From assembly GCF_036898095.1 (NCBI RefSeq), contig NC_090735.1:5061234-5125233 (forward strand): a DNA stretch of 64,000 nt. The letters are read 5' to 3'. Shown piece after piece: positions 22,423 to 35,461 of this stretch (position 1 is the first letter of the stretch; each line of letters opens with the position of its first letter). A program made the translations under genes and the position numbers. A model generated the notes under the pieces. It made no database searches, was not told where the DNA came from, and worked only from the letters and a program-made list of their open reading frames with translations. This stretch comes from Palaemon carinicauda. Taxonomy: Eukaryota > Arthropoda > Malacostraca > Decapoda > Palaemonidae.

Positions 22423-24718
22423 TTTTAGCCTTCTTGGAGCGTTGTAAACGTTATAGAGGCTGTCTCAGCAAAGATCTGTCAGTGATTTTAGCCTTCTTGG
22501 AGCGTTGTAAACGTTATAGAGGCTGTCTCATCAAAGATCTGTCAGTGATTTTAGCCTTCTTGGAGCGTTGTAAACATTATAGAGGCTGTCTGACTAAAGA
22601 TCTGACAGTGATTTTAGCCTTCTTGGAGCGTTGTAAACGTTATAGAGGCTGTCTCAGCAAAGATCTGTCAGTGATTTTAGCCTTCTTGGAGCGTTGTAAA
22701 CGTTATAGAGGCTGTCTGACTAAAGATCTGACAGTGATTTTAGCCTTCTTGGAGCATTGTAAACGTTATAGAGGCTGTCTCATCAAAGATCTGTCAGTGA
22801 TTTTAGCCTTCTTGGAGCGTTGTAAACGTTATAGAGGCTGTCTGACTAAAGATCTGACAGTGATTTTAGCCTTCTTGGAGCGTTGTAAACGTTATAGAGG
22901 CTATCTCAGCAAAGATCTGTCAGGTATTTTAGCCTTCTTGGAGCATTGTGAACGTTATAGAGGCTGTCTCAGCAAAGATCTGTCAGTGATTTTAGCCTTC
23001 TTGGAGCGTTATAAACGTTACAGAGGCTGTCTCAGCAAAGATTTGTCAGTGATTTTAGCCTTTTTGAAGCGTTGTAAACGTTATAGATGCCGTCTCAGCA
23101 AAGAACTGTCAGGTATTTTAGCCTTATTGGAGCGTTGTAAACGTTATAGAGGCTGTCTGACTAAAGATCTGACAGCGGTTTTAGCCTTGTTGGAGTGTTG
23201 TAAACGTTATAGAGGCTGTCTGATTAAAGATCTGACTGCGATTTTAGCCTTCTTGGAGCGTTGTAAACGTTATAGAGGCCGTGTCAGCAAAGATCTGTCA
23301 GGTATTCTAGCCTTCTTGGAGCGTTTTGAACGTTATAGAGGCTGTCTCAGCAAAGATCTGTCAGTGATTTTAGCCCTCTTGGAGCGTTGTAAACGTTATA
23401 GGGGCTGTCTCAGCAAAGATCTGTCAGTGATTTTACCCTTCTTGGAGCGTTGTAAACGTTATAGAGGCTGTCTCATCAAAGATCTGTCCTGTCAGTGATT
23501 TTAGCCTTCTTGGAGCGTTGTAAACGTTGTAGAGTCTCTCTCAGCAAAGATCTGTCAGGTATTTTAGCCTTCTTGGAGCGTTGTAAACGTTATAGAGGCT
23601 GTCTGACTAAAGATCTGACAGCGATTTCAGCCTTATTGGAGTGTTGTAAACGTTATAGAGGCTGTCTGATTAAAGATCTGACTGCGATTTTAGCCTTCTT
23701 GGAGCGTTGTAAACGTTATAGAGGCCGTCTCAGCAAAGATCTGTCAGTGATTTTAGCATTCTTGAAGCGTTGTAAACGTTATAGAGGCTGTCTCAGCAAA
23801 GATCTGTCAGTGATTTTAGCCTTCTTGGAGCGTTGTAAACGTTATAGAGGCTGTCTCATCAAAGATCTGTCCTGTCAGTGATTTTAGCCTTCTTTGAGCG
23901 TCGTAAACGTTATAGAGGCTGTCTCATCAAAGATCTGTCAGTGATTTTAGCCTTCTTGGAGCGTTGTAAACGTTATAGAGGCTGTCTCAGCAAAGATCTG
24001 TCAGGTATTTTAGCGTTCTTGGAGCGTTGTAAACAATATAGAAGCTGTCTGACTAAAGATCTAACAGCGATTTTAGCCTTCTTTGAGCGTTATAAACGTT
24101 ATAGAGGCCGTCTCAGCAAATATCTGTCAGTGATTTTAGCCTTCTTGGAGCGTTGTAAACGTTATAGAGGCTGTCTCATCAAAGATCTGTCAGTGATTTT
24201 AGCCTTTTTGGAGCGTTGTAAACGTTATAGAGGCTGTCTCATCAAAGATCTGTCAGTGATTTTAGCCTTCTTGGAGCGTTATAAACGTTATAGAGGCTGT
24301 CTCATCAAAGATCTGTCAGTGATTTTAGCCTTCTTGGAGCGTTGTAAACGTTATAGAGGCTGTCTCAGCAAAGATCTGTCAGTGATTTTAGCATACTTGG
24401 AGCGTTGTAAACGTTATAGAGGATGTCTCATCAAAGATCTGTCCTGCCAGTGATTTTATCCTTTTTGAAGCGTTGTAAACGTTATAGAGGCTATCTCAGC
24501 AAAGATCTGTCAGGTATTTTAGCCTTCTTGGAGCGTTTTAAACGTTATAGAGGCTGTCTGACTAAAGATCTGATAGTGATTTTAGCCTTCTTGGAGCGTT
24601 GTAAACGTTATAGAGGCTGTCTCATCAAAGATCTGTCAAGTATTTTAGCCTTCTTGGAACGTTGTAAACGTTATAGAGGCTGTCTCATCAAAGATCTGTC
24701 AGTGATTTTAGCCTTCTT
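22423..24718 (+). repeat. Higher-order block, third copy
   Basis: Matches 16,197-18,492 at an offset of 6,226 bp. Small private changes are present, such as cgttacagagg near 23,028, gtattctagcc near 23,303 and catacttgg near 24,392, so the copies are old enough to have begun to diverge. Confidence 0.8.
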
Positions 24719-27700
24719 GGTGCGTTTTAAACGTTATAGAGGCTGTCTGACTTAAGATCTGACAGCGATTTTAGCCTTCTTGGAGCGTTGTAAACGTTAT
24801 AGAGGCTGTCTCAGCAAATATCTGTCAGGTATTTTAGCCTTCTTGAAGCTTTTTAAACGTTATAGAGGCTGTCTGACTAAAGATCTGATAGCGATTTTAG
24901 CCTTCTTGGAGCATTGTAAACGTTATAAGAGGCTGTCTCATCAAAGATCTGTCAGTGATTTTAGCCTTCTTGGAGCGTTGTAAACGTTATAGAGGCTGTC
25001 TCATCAAAGATCTGTCAGTGATTTTAGCGTTCTTGGAGCGTTGTAAACGTTATAGAGGCTGTCTCATCAAAGATCTGTCAGGTATTTTAGCCTTCTTGGA
25101 GCATTGTAAACGTTATAGAGGCTGTCTGACTTAAGATCTGACAGCGATTTTAGCCTTCTTGGAGCGTTGTAAACGTTATAGAGGCTGTCTCATCAAAGAT
25201 CTGTCAGTGATTTTAGCCTTCTTGGAGCGTTTTAAACGTTATAGAGGCTGTCTCATCAAAGATCTGTCAGTGATTTTAGCCTTCTTGGAGCGTTGTAAAA
25301 GTTATAGAGGCTGTCTCAGCAAAGATCTGTCAGTGATTTTAGCGTTCTTGGAGCGTTGTAAACGTTATAGAGGCTGTCTCATTAAAGATCTGTCCTGTCA
25401 GTGATTTTATCCTTTTTGAAGCGTTGTAAACGATATAGATGCCGTCTCAGCAAAGATCTGTCAGGTATTTTAGCCTTCTTGGAGCGTTGTGAACGTTATA
25501 GAGGCTGTCTCAGCAAAGATCTGTCAGTGATTTTAGCCCTCATGAAGCGTTGTAAACGTTGTACAGGCTGTCTCAGCAAAGATCTGTCAGTGATTTTAGC
25601 CTTCTTGGAGCGTTGTAAACGTTATAGAGGCTGTCTCATCAAAGATCTGTCCTGTCAGTGATTTTAGCCTTTTTGAAGCGTTGTAAACGTTATAGAGGCT
25701 CTCTCAGCAAAGATCTGTCAGTGATTTTAGCTTTTTTGGAGCGTTGTAAACGTTATAGGGGCTGTCTCATCAAAGATCTGTCCTGTCAGTGATTTTAGCC
25801 TTTTTGAAGCGTTGTAAACGTTATAGGGACTGTCTCAGCAAAGATCTGTCAGGAATTTTAGCCTTCTTGGAGCGTTGTAAACGTTATAGAGGCTGTCTGA
25901 CTAAAGATCTGACAGCGATTTTAGCCTTATTGGAGTGTTGTAAACATTATAAAGGCTGTCTGACTAAAGATCCGACTACGATTTTAGCCTTCTTGGAGCG
26001 TTGTAAACGTTATAGAGGCCGTCTCAGCAAAGATCTGTCAGTGATTTTAGCCTTCTTGGAGCGTTGTAAACGTTATAGAGGCTGTCTCAGCAAAGATCTG
26101 TCAGTGATTTTAGCCTTCTTGGAGCGTTGTAAACGTTATAGAGGCTGTCTCATCAAAGATCTGTCAGTGATTTTAGCCTTCTTGGAGCGTTGTAAACGTT
26201 ATAGAGGCTGTCTGACTAAAGATCTGACAGCGATTTTAGCCTTCTTGGAGCATTGTAAACGTTATAGAGGCTGTTTCAGCAAAGATCTGTCAGTGATTTT
26301 AGCCTTCTTGGAGCGTTGTAAACGTTATAGATGCCATCTCAGCAAAGATCTGTCAGTGATTTTAGCTTTCTTGGAGCGTTGTAAACGTTATAGAGGCTGT
26401 CTCATCAAAGATCTGTCAGTGATTTTAGCCTTCTTGGAGCGTTATAAACGTTATAGAGGCTGTCTCATCAAAGATCTGTCAGTGATTTTAGCCTTCTTGG
26501 AGCGTTGTAAACGTTATAGAGGCTGTCTCAGCAAAGATCTGTCAGTGATTTTAGCATTCTTGGAGCGTTGTAAACGTTATAGAGGCTGTCTCATCAAAGA
26601 TCTGTCCTGTCAGTGATTTTATCCTTTTTGAAGCGTTGTAAACGTTATAGAGGCTGTCTCAGCAAAGATCTGTCAGGTATTTTAGCCTTTTGGAGCGTTT
26701 TAAACGTTATAGAGGCTGTCTGACTAAAGATCTGATAGCGATTTTAGCCTTCTTGGAGCGTTGTAAACGTTATAGAGGCTGTCTCATCAAAGATCTGTCA
26801 GTGATTTTAGCCTTCTTGGAGCGTTGTAAACGTTTTAAAGGCTGTCTCATCAAAGATCTGTCAGTGATTTTAGCCTTCTTGGAGCGTTGTAAACGTTTTA
26901 GAGGCTGTCTGACTTAAGATCTGACAGCGATTTTAGCCTTCTTGGAGCATTGTAAACGTTATAGAGGCTGTCTCAGCAAAGATCTGTCAGGTATTTTAGC
27001 CTTCTTGAAGCTTTTTAAACGGTATAGAGGCTGTCTGACTAAAGATCTGATAGCGATTTCAGCCTTCTTGGAGCATTGTAAACGTTATAAGAGGCTGTCC
27101 CATCAAAGATCTGTCAGGTATTTTAGCCTTCTTGGAGCATTATAAACATTATAGAGGCTGTCTCATCAAAGATCTGTAAGTGATTTTAGCCTTCTTGGAG
27201 CGTTGTAAACGTTATAGAGGCTGTCTCAGCAAAGATCTGTCAGGTATTTTAGCCTTCTTGGAGCGTTGTAAACGTTATAGAGGCTGTCTCAGCATAGATC
27301 TCTCAGTGATTTTAGCCTTCTTGGAGCGTTATAAACGTTATAGAGGCTGTCTCAGCAAAGATCTGTCAGGTACTTTAGCCTTCTTGGAGCATTATAAACG
27401 TTATAGAGGCTGTCTCAGCAAAGATCTGTCAGGTATTTTAGCCTTCTTGGAGCATTATAAACGTTATAGAGGCTGTCTCAGCAAAGATCTGTCAGTGATT
27501 TTAGCCTTCTTGGAGTGTTATAAACGTTATAGAGGCTGTCTCAGCAAAGATCTGTCAGTGATTTTAGCCTTCTTGGGGTGTTGTAAACGTTATAGAGGCT
27601 GTCTCAGCAAAGATCTGTCAGTGATTTTAGCCTTCTTAGAGCGTTGTGAACGTTATAGAAGCTGTCTCAGCAAAGACCTGTCAGTAATTTTAGCCTTTTT

Positions 27701-29870
27701 GGAGTATTGTAAACGTTATAGAGGCTGTCTCAGCAAAGATCTGTCAGTGATTTTAGCTTTCTTGGACCGTTGTAAACGTTATAGAGGCTGTCTCATCAAA
27801 GATCTGTCCTGTCAGTGATTTTAGCCTTTTTGAAGCGTTGTAAACGTTATAGAGGCTGTCTCAGCAAAGATCTGTCAGGTATTTTAGCCTTCTTGGAGCG
27901 TTGTAAACGTTATAGAGGCTGTCTGACTAAAGATCTGACAGCGATTTTAGCCTTATTGGAGTGTTGTAAACGTTATAGAGGCTGTCTGACTAAAGATCTG
28001 ACTGAGATTTTAGCCTTCTTGGAGCGTTGTAAACGTTATAAGAGGCTGTCTCAGCAAAGATCTGTCAGTGATTTTAGCCTTCTTGGAGCGTTGTAAACGT
28101 TATAGAGGCTGTCTCAGCAAAGATCTGTCAGTGATTTTAGCCTTCTTGGAGCGTTGTAAACGTTATAGAGGCTGTCTCATCAAAGATCTGTCAGTGATTT
28201 TAGCCTTCTTGGAGCGTTGTAAACGTTATAGAGGCTGTCTGACTAAAGATCTGACAGTGATTTTAGCCTTCTTGGAGCGTTGTAAACGTTATAGAGGCTG
28301 TCTCAGCAAAGATCTGTCAGTGATTTTAGCCTTCTTGGAGCGTTGTAAACGTTATAGATGCCATCTCAGCAAAGATCTGTCAGGTATTTTAGCTTTCTTG
28401 GACCGTTGTAAACGTTATAGAGCCTGTCTCATCAAAGATCTGTCCTGTCAGTGATTTGAGCCTTTTTGAAGCGTTGTAAACGTTATAGAGGCTGTCTCAG
28501 CAAAGATCTGTCAGGTATTTTAGCCTTCTTGAAGCGTTGTAAACGTTATAGAGGCTGTCTCAGCAAAGATCTGTCAGTGATTTTAGCCTTCTTAGAGCGT
28601 TGTGAACGTTATAGAGGCTGTCTCAGCAAAGATCTGTCAGTGATTTTAGCCTTCTTGGAGCGTTGTAAACGTTATAGAGGCCGTCTCAGCAAAGATCTGT
28701 CAGTGATTTTAGCTTTCTTGGACCGTTGTAAACGTTATAGAGGCTGTCTCATCAAAGATCTGTCCTGTCAGTGATTTTAGCCTTTTTGAAGCGTTGTAAA
28801 CGTTGTAGAGGCTGTCTCAGCAAAGATCTGTCAGGTATTTTAGCCTTCTTGGAGCGTTGTAAACGTTATAGAGGCTGTCTGACTAAAGATCTGACAGCGA
28901 TTTCAGCCTTATTGGAGTGTTGTAAACGTTATAGAGGCTGTCTGATTAAAGATCTGACTGCGATTTTAGCCTTCTTGGAGCGTTGTAAACGTTATAGAGG
29001 CCGTCTCAGCAAAGATCTGTCAGTGATTTTAGCCTTCTTGAAGCGTTGTAAACGTTATAGAGGCTGTCTCAGCAAAGATCTGTCAGTGATTTTAGCCTTC
29101 TTGGAGCGTTGTAAACGTTATAGAGGCTGTCTCATCAAAGATCTGTCAGTGATTTTAGCCTTCTTGGAGCGTTGTAAACGTTATAGAGGCTGTCTGACTA
29201 AAGATCTGACAGCGATTTTAGCCTTCTTGGAGCATTGTAAACGTTATAGAGGCTGTCTCAGCAAAGATCTGTCAGTGATTTTAGCCTTCTTTGAGCGTTG
29301 TAAACGTTATAGATGCCATCTCAGCAAAGATCTGTCAGTGATTTTAGCTTTCTTGGAGCGTTGTAAACGTTATAGAGGCTGTCTCATCAAAGATCTGTCA
29401 GTGATTTTAGCCTTCTTGGAGCGTTATAAACGTTATAGAGGCTGTCTCATCAAAGATCTGTCAGTGATTTTAGCCTTCTTGGAGCGTTGTAAACGTTATA
29501 GAGGCTGTCTCAGCAAAGATCTGTCAGTGATTTTAGCGTTCTTGGAGCGTTGTAAACGTTATAGAGGCTGTCTCATCAAAGATCTGTCCTGTCAGTGATT
29601 TTATCCTTTTTGAAGCGTTGTAAACGTTATAGAGGCTGTCTCAGCAAAGATCTGTCAGGTATTTTAGCCTTTTTGGAGCGTTTTAAACGTTATAGAGGCT
29701 GTCTGACTAAAGATCTGATAGCGATTTTAGCCTTCTTGGAGCGTTGTAAACGTTATAGAGGCTGTCTCATCAAAGATCTGTCAGTGATTTTAGCCTTCTT
29801 GGAGCGTTGTAAACGTTTTAAAGGCTGTCTCATCAAAGATCTGTCAGTGATTTTAGCCTTCTTGGAGCGT
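24423..29870 (+). repeat. 5.59-kb tandem higher-order unit, copy 1
   Basis: Landmarks at 24,423, 25,401, 25,541, 25,969 and 29,595 each recur 5,591 bp downstream. In the middle the offset rises to 5,717 (two extra monomers gained in copy 2 around 33,100-33,230) and returns to 5,591 by 29,595 (two monomers lost in copy 2 near 34,700), so whole-monomer gains and losses balanced out. Confidence 0.8.
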
Positions 29871-30013
29871 TATAAACGTTATAGAGGCTGTCTCATCAAA
29901 GATCTGTCAGTGATTTTAGCCTTCTTGGAGCGTTGTAAACGTTATAGATGCTGTCTCAGCAAAGATCTGTCAGTGATTTTAGCCTTCTTGGAGCGTTGTA
30001 AACGTTATAGAGG

Positions 30014-33000
30014 ATGTGTCATCAAAGATCTGTCCTGTCAGTGATTTTATCCTTTTTGAAGCGTTGTAAACGTTATAGAGGCTATCTCAGCAAAGATCTG
30101 TCAGGTATTTTAGCCTTCTTGGAGCGTTTTAAACGTTATAGAGGCTGTCTGACTAAAGATCTGATAGTGATTTTAGCCTTCTTGGAGCGTTGTAAACGTT
30201 ATAGAGGCTGTCTCATCAAAGATCTGTCAAGTATTTTAGCCTTCTTGGAACGTTGTAAACGTTATAGAGGCTGTCTCATCAAAGATCTGTCAGTGATTTT
30301 AGCCTTCTTGGAGCGTTTTAAACGTTATAGAGGCTGTCTGACTTAAGATCTGACAGCGATTTTAGCCTTCTTGGAGCGTTGTAAACGTTATAGAGGCTGT
30401 CTCAGCAAATATCTGTCAGGTATTTTAGCCTTCTTGAAGCTTTTTAAACGTTATAGAGGCTGTCTGACTAAAGAACTGATAGCGATTTTAGCCTTCTTGG
30501 AGCATTGTAAACGTTATAAGAGGCTGTCTCATCAAAGATCTGTCAGTGATTTTAGCCTTCTTGGAGCGTTGTAAACGTTATAGAGGCTGTCTCATCAAAG
30601 ATCTGTCAGTGATTTTAGCGTTCTTGGAGCGTTGTAAACGTTATAGAGGCTGTCTCATCAAAGATCTATCAGGTATTTTAGCCTTCTTGGAGCATTGTAA
30701 ACGTTATAGAGGCTGTCTGACTTAAGATCTGACAGCGATTTTAGCCTTCTTGGAGCGTTGTAAACGTTATAGAGGCTGTCTCATCAAAGATCTGTCAGTG
30801 ATTTTAGCCTTCTTGGAGCGTTTTAAACGTTATAGAGGCTGTCTCATCAAAGATCTGTCAGTGATTTTAGCCTTCTTGGAGCGTTGTAAAAGTTATAGAG
30901 GCTGTCTCAGCAAAGATCTGTCAGTGATTTTAGCGTTCTTGGAGCGTTGTAAACGTTATAGAGGCTGTCTCATTAAAGATCTGTCCTGTCAGTGATTTTA
31001 TCCTTTTTGAAGCGTTGTAAACGATATAGATGCCGTCTCAGCAAAGATCTGTCAGGTATTTTAGCCTTCTTGGAGCGTTGTGAACGTTATAGAGGCTGTC
31101 TCAGCAAAGATCTGTCAGTGATTTTAGCCCTCATGAAGCGTTGTAAACGTTGTACAGGCTGTCTCAGCAAAGATCTGTCAGTGATTTTAGCCTTCTTGGA
31201 GCGTTGTAAACGTTATAGAGGCTGTCTCATCAAAGATCTGTCCTGTCAGTGATTTTAGCCTTTTTGAAGCGTTGTAAACGATATAGAGGCTCTCTCAGCA
31301 AAGATCTGTCAGTGATTTTAGCTTTTTTGGAGCGTTGTAAACGTTATAGGGGCTGTCTCATCAAAGATCTGTCCTGTCAGTGATTTTAGCCTTTTTGAAG
31401 CGTTGTAAACGTTATAGGGACTGTCTCAGCAAAGATATGTCAGGTATTTTAGCCTTCTTGGAGCGTTGTAAACGTTATAGAGGCTGTCTTACTAAAGATC
31501 TGACAGCGATTTTAGCCTTATTGGAGTGTTGTAAACATTATAAAGGCTGTCTGACTAAAGATCCGACTACGATTTTAGCCTTCTTGGAGCGTTGTAAACG
31601 TTATAGAGGCCGTCTCAGCAAAGATCTGTCAGTGATTTTAGCCTTCTTGGAGCGTTGTAAACGTTATAGAGGCTGTCTCAGCAAAGATCTGTCAGTGATT
31701 TTAGCCTTCTTGGAGCGTTGTAAACGTTATAGAGGCTGTCTCATCAAAGATCTGTCAGTGATTTTAGCCTTCTTGGAGCGTTGTAAACGTTATAGAGGCT
31801 GTCTGACTAAAGATCTGACAGCGATTTTAGCCTTCTTGGAGCATTGTGAAAGTTATAGAGGCTGTTTCAGCAAAGATCTGTCAGTGATTTTAGCCTTCTT
31901 GGAGCGTTGTAAACGTTATAGATGCCATCTCAGCAAAGATCTGTCAGTGATTTTAGCTTTCTTGGAGCGTTGTAAACGTTATAGAGGCTGTCTCATCAAA
32001 GATCTGTCAGTGATTTTAGCCTTCTTGGAGCGTTATAAACGTTATAGAGGCTGTCTCATCAAAGATCTGTCAGTGATTTTAGCCTTCTTGGAGCGTTGTA
32101 AACGTTATAGAGGCTGTTTCAGCAAAGATCTGTCAGTGATTTTAGCGTTCTTGGAGCGTTGTAAACGTTATAGAGGCTGTCTCATCAAAGATCTGTCCTG
32201 TCAGTGATTTTATCCTTTTTGAAGCGTTGTAAACGTTATAGAGGCTGTCTCAGCAAAGATCTGTCAGGTATTTTAGCCTTTTGGAGCGTTTTAAACGTTA
32301 TAGAGCCTGTCTGACTAAAGATCTGATAGCGATTTTAGCCTTCTTGGAGCGTTGTAAACGTTATAGAGGCTGTCTCATCAAATATCTGTCAGTGATTTTA
32401 GCCTTCTTGGAGCGTTGTAAACGTTTTAAAGGCTGTCTCATCAAAGATCTGTCAGTGATTTTAGCCTTCTTGGAGCGTTGTAAACGTTTTAGAGGCTGTC
32501 TGACTTAAGATCTGACAGCGATTTTAGCCTTCTTGGAGCATTGTAAACGTTATAGAGGCTGTCTCAGCAAAGATCTGTCAGGTATTTTAGCCTTCTTGAA
32601 GCTTTTTAAACGGTATAGAGGCTGTCTGACTAAAGATCTGATAGCGATTTTAGCCTTCTTGGAGCATTGTAAACGTTATAAGAGGCTGTCCCATCAAAGA
32701 TCTGTCAGGTATTTTAGCCTTCTTGGAGCATTATAAACATTATAGAGGCTGTCTCATCAAAGATCTGTAAGTGATTTTAGCCTTCTTGGAGCGTTGTAAA
32801 CGTTATAGAGGCTGTCTCAGCAAAGATCTGTCAGGTATTTTAGCCTTCTTGGAGCGTTGTAAACGTTATAGAGGCTGTCTCAGCATAGATCTCTCAGTGA
32901 TTTTAGCCTTCTTGGAGCGTTATAAACGTTATAGAGGCTGTCTCAGCAAAGATCTGTCAGGTACTTTAGCCTTCTTGGAGCATTATAAACGTTATAGAGG

Positions 33001-35461
33001 CTGTCTCAGCAAAGATCTGTCAGGTATTTTAGCCTTCTTGGAGCATTATAAACGTTATAGAGGCTGTCTCAGCAAAGATCTGTCAGTGATTTTAGCCTTC
33101 TTGGAGCGTTGTAAACGTTATAGATGCCGTCTCAGCAAAGATCTGTCAGGTATTTTAGCCTTCTTGGAGCGTTGTGAACGTTATAGAGGCTGTCTCATCA
33201 AAGATCTGTCAGTGATTTTAGCCTTTTTGGAGCGTTATAAACGTTATAGAGGCTGTCTCAGCAAAGATCTGTCAGTGATTTTAGCCTTCTTGGGGTGTTG
33301 TAAACGTTATAGAGGCTGTCTCAGCAAAGATCTGTCAGTGATTTTAGCCTTCTTAGAGCGTTGTGAACGTTATAGAAGCTGTCTCAGCAAAGACCTGTCA
33401 GTAATTTTAGCCTTTTTGGAGTATTGTAAACGTTATAGAGGCTGTCTCAGCAAAGATCTGTCAGTGATTTTAGCTTTCTTGGACCGTTGTAAACGTTATA
33501 GAGGCTGTCTCATCAAAGATCTGTCCTGTCAGTGATTTTAGCCTTTTTGAAGCGTTGTAAACGTTATAGAGGCTGTCTCAGCAAAGATCTGTCAGGTATT
33601 TTAGCCTTCTTGGAGCGTTGTAAACGTTATAGAGGCTGTCTGACTAAAGATCTGACAGCGATTTTAGCCTTATTGGAGTGTTGTAAACGTTATAGAGGCT
33701 GTCTGACTAAAGATCTGACTGAGATTTTAGCCTTCTTGGAGCGTTGTAAACGTTATAAGAGGCTGTCTCAGCAAAGATCTGTCAGTGATTTTAGCCTTCT
33801 TGGAGCGTTGTAAACGTTATAGAGGCTGTCTCAGCAAAGATCTGTCAGTGATTTTAGCCTTCTTGGAGCGTTGTAAACGTTATAGAGGCTGTCTCATCAA
33901 AGATCTGTCAGTGATTTTAGCCTTCTTGGAGCGTTGTAAACGTTATAGAGGCTGTCTGACTAAAGATCTGACAGTGATTTTAGCCTTCTTGGAGCGTTGT
34001 AAACGCTATAGAGGCTGTCTCAGCAAAGATCTGTCAGTGATTTTAGCCTTCTTGGAGCGTTGTAAACGTTATAGATGCCATCTCAGCAAAGATCTGTCAG
34101 GTATTTTAGCTTTCTTGGACCGTTGTAAACGTTATAGAGCCTGTCTCATCAAAGATCTGTCCTGTCAGTGATTTGAGCCTTTTTGAAGCGTTGTAAACGT
34201 TATAGAGGCTGTCTCAGCAAAGATCTGTCAGGTATTTTAGCCTTCTTGAAGCGTTGTAAACGTTATAGAGGCTGTCTCAGCAAAGATCTGTCAGTGATTT
34301 TAGCCTTCTTAGAGCGTTGTGAACGTTATAGAGGCTGTCTCAGCAAAGATCTGTCAGTGATTTTAGCCTTCTTGGAGCGTTGTAAACGTTATAGAGGCCG
34401 TCTCAGCAAAGATCTGTCAGTGATTTTAGCTTTCTTGGACCGTTGTAAACGTTATAGAGGCTGTCTCATCAAAGATCTGTCCTGTCAGTGATTTTAGCCT
34501 TTTTGAAGCGTTGTAAACGTTATAGAGGCTGTCTCAGCAAAGATCTGTCAGGTATTTTAGCCTTCTTGGAGCGTTGTAAACGTTATAGAGGCTGTCTGAC
34601 TAAAGATCTGACAGCGATTTCAGCCTTATTGGAGTGTTGTAAACGTTATAGAGGCTGTCTGATTAAAGATCTGACTGCGATTTTAGCCTTCTTGGAGCGT
34701 TGTAAACGTTATAGAGGCTGTCTCATCAAAGATCTGTCAGTGATTTTAGCCTTCTTGGAGCGTTGTAAACGTTATAGAGGCTGTCTGACTAAAGATCTGA
34801 CAGCGATTTTAGCCTTCTTGGAGCATTGTAAACGTTATAGAGGCTGTCTCAGCAAAGATCTGTCAGTGATTTTAGCCTTCTTGGAGCGTTGTAAACGTTA
34901 TAGATGCCATCTCAGCAAAGATCTGTCAGTGATTTTAGCTTTCTTGGAGCGTTGTAAACGTTATAGAGGCTGTCTCATCAAAGATCTGTCAGTGATTTTA
35001 GCCTTCTTGGAGCGTTATAAACGTTATAGAGGCTGTCTCATCAAAGATCTGTCAGTGATTTTAGCCTTCTTGGAGCGTTGTAAACGTTATAGAGGCTGTC
35101 TCAGCAAAGATCTGTCAGTGATTTTAGCGTTCTTGGAGCGTTGTAAACGTTATAGAGGCTGTCTCATCAAAGATCTGTCCTGTCAGTGATTTTATCCTTT
35201 TTGAAGCGTTGTAAACGTTATAGAGGCTGTCTCAGCAAAGATCTGTCAGGTATTTTAGCCTTTTTGGAGCGTTTTAAACGTTATAGAGGCTGTCTGACTA
35301 AAGATCTGATAGCGATTTTAGCCTTCTTGGAGCGTTGTAAACGTTATAGAGGCTGTCTCATCAAAGATCTGTCAGTGATTTTAGCCTTCTTGGAGCGTTG
35401 TAAACGTTTTAAAGGCTGTCTCATCAAAGATCTGTCAGTGATTTTAGCCTTCTTGGAGCGT
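30014..35461 (+). repeat. 5.59-kb tandem higher-order unit, copy 2
   Basis: Direct tandem copy of 24,423-29,870. It carries private changes, for example an in-frame ATG in aagatatgtcagg near 31,436 and gtgaaagttatagagg near 31,847. A further partial copy of its right part (from about 32,280) begins near 35,263, offset 2,983 bp. Confidence 0.8.
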
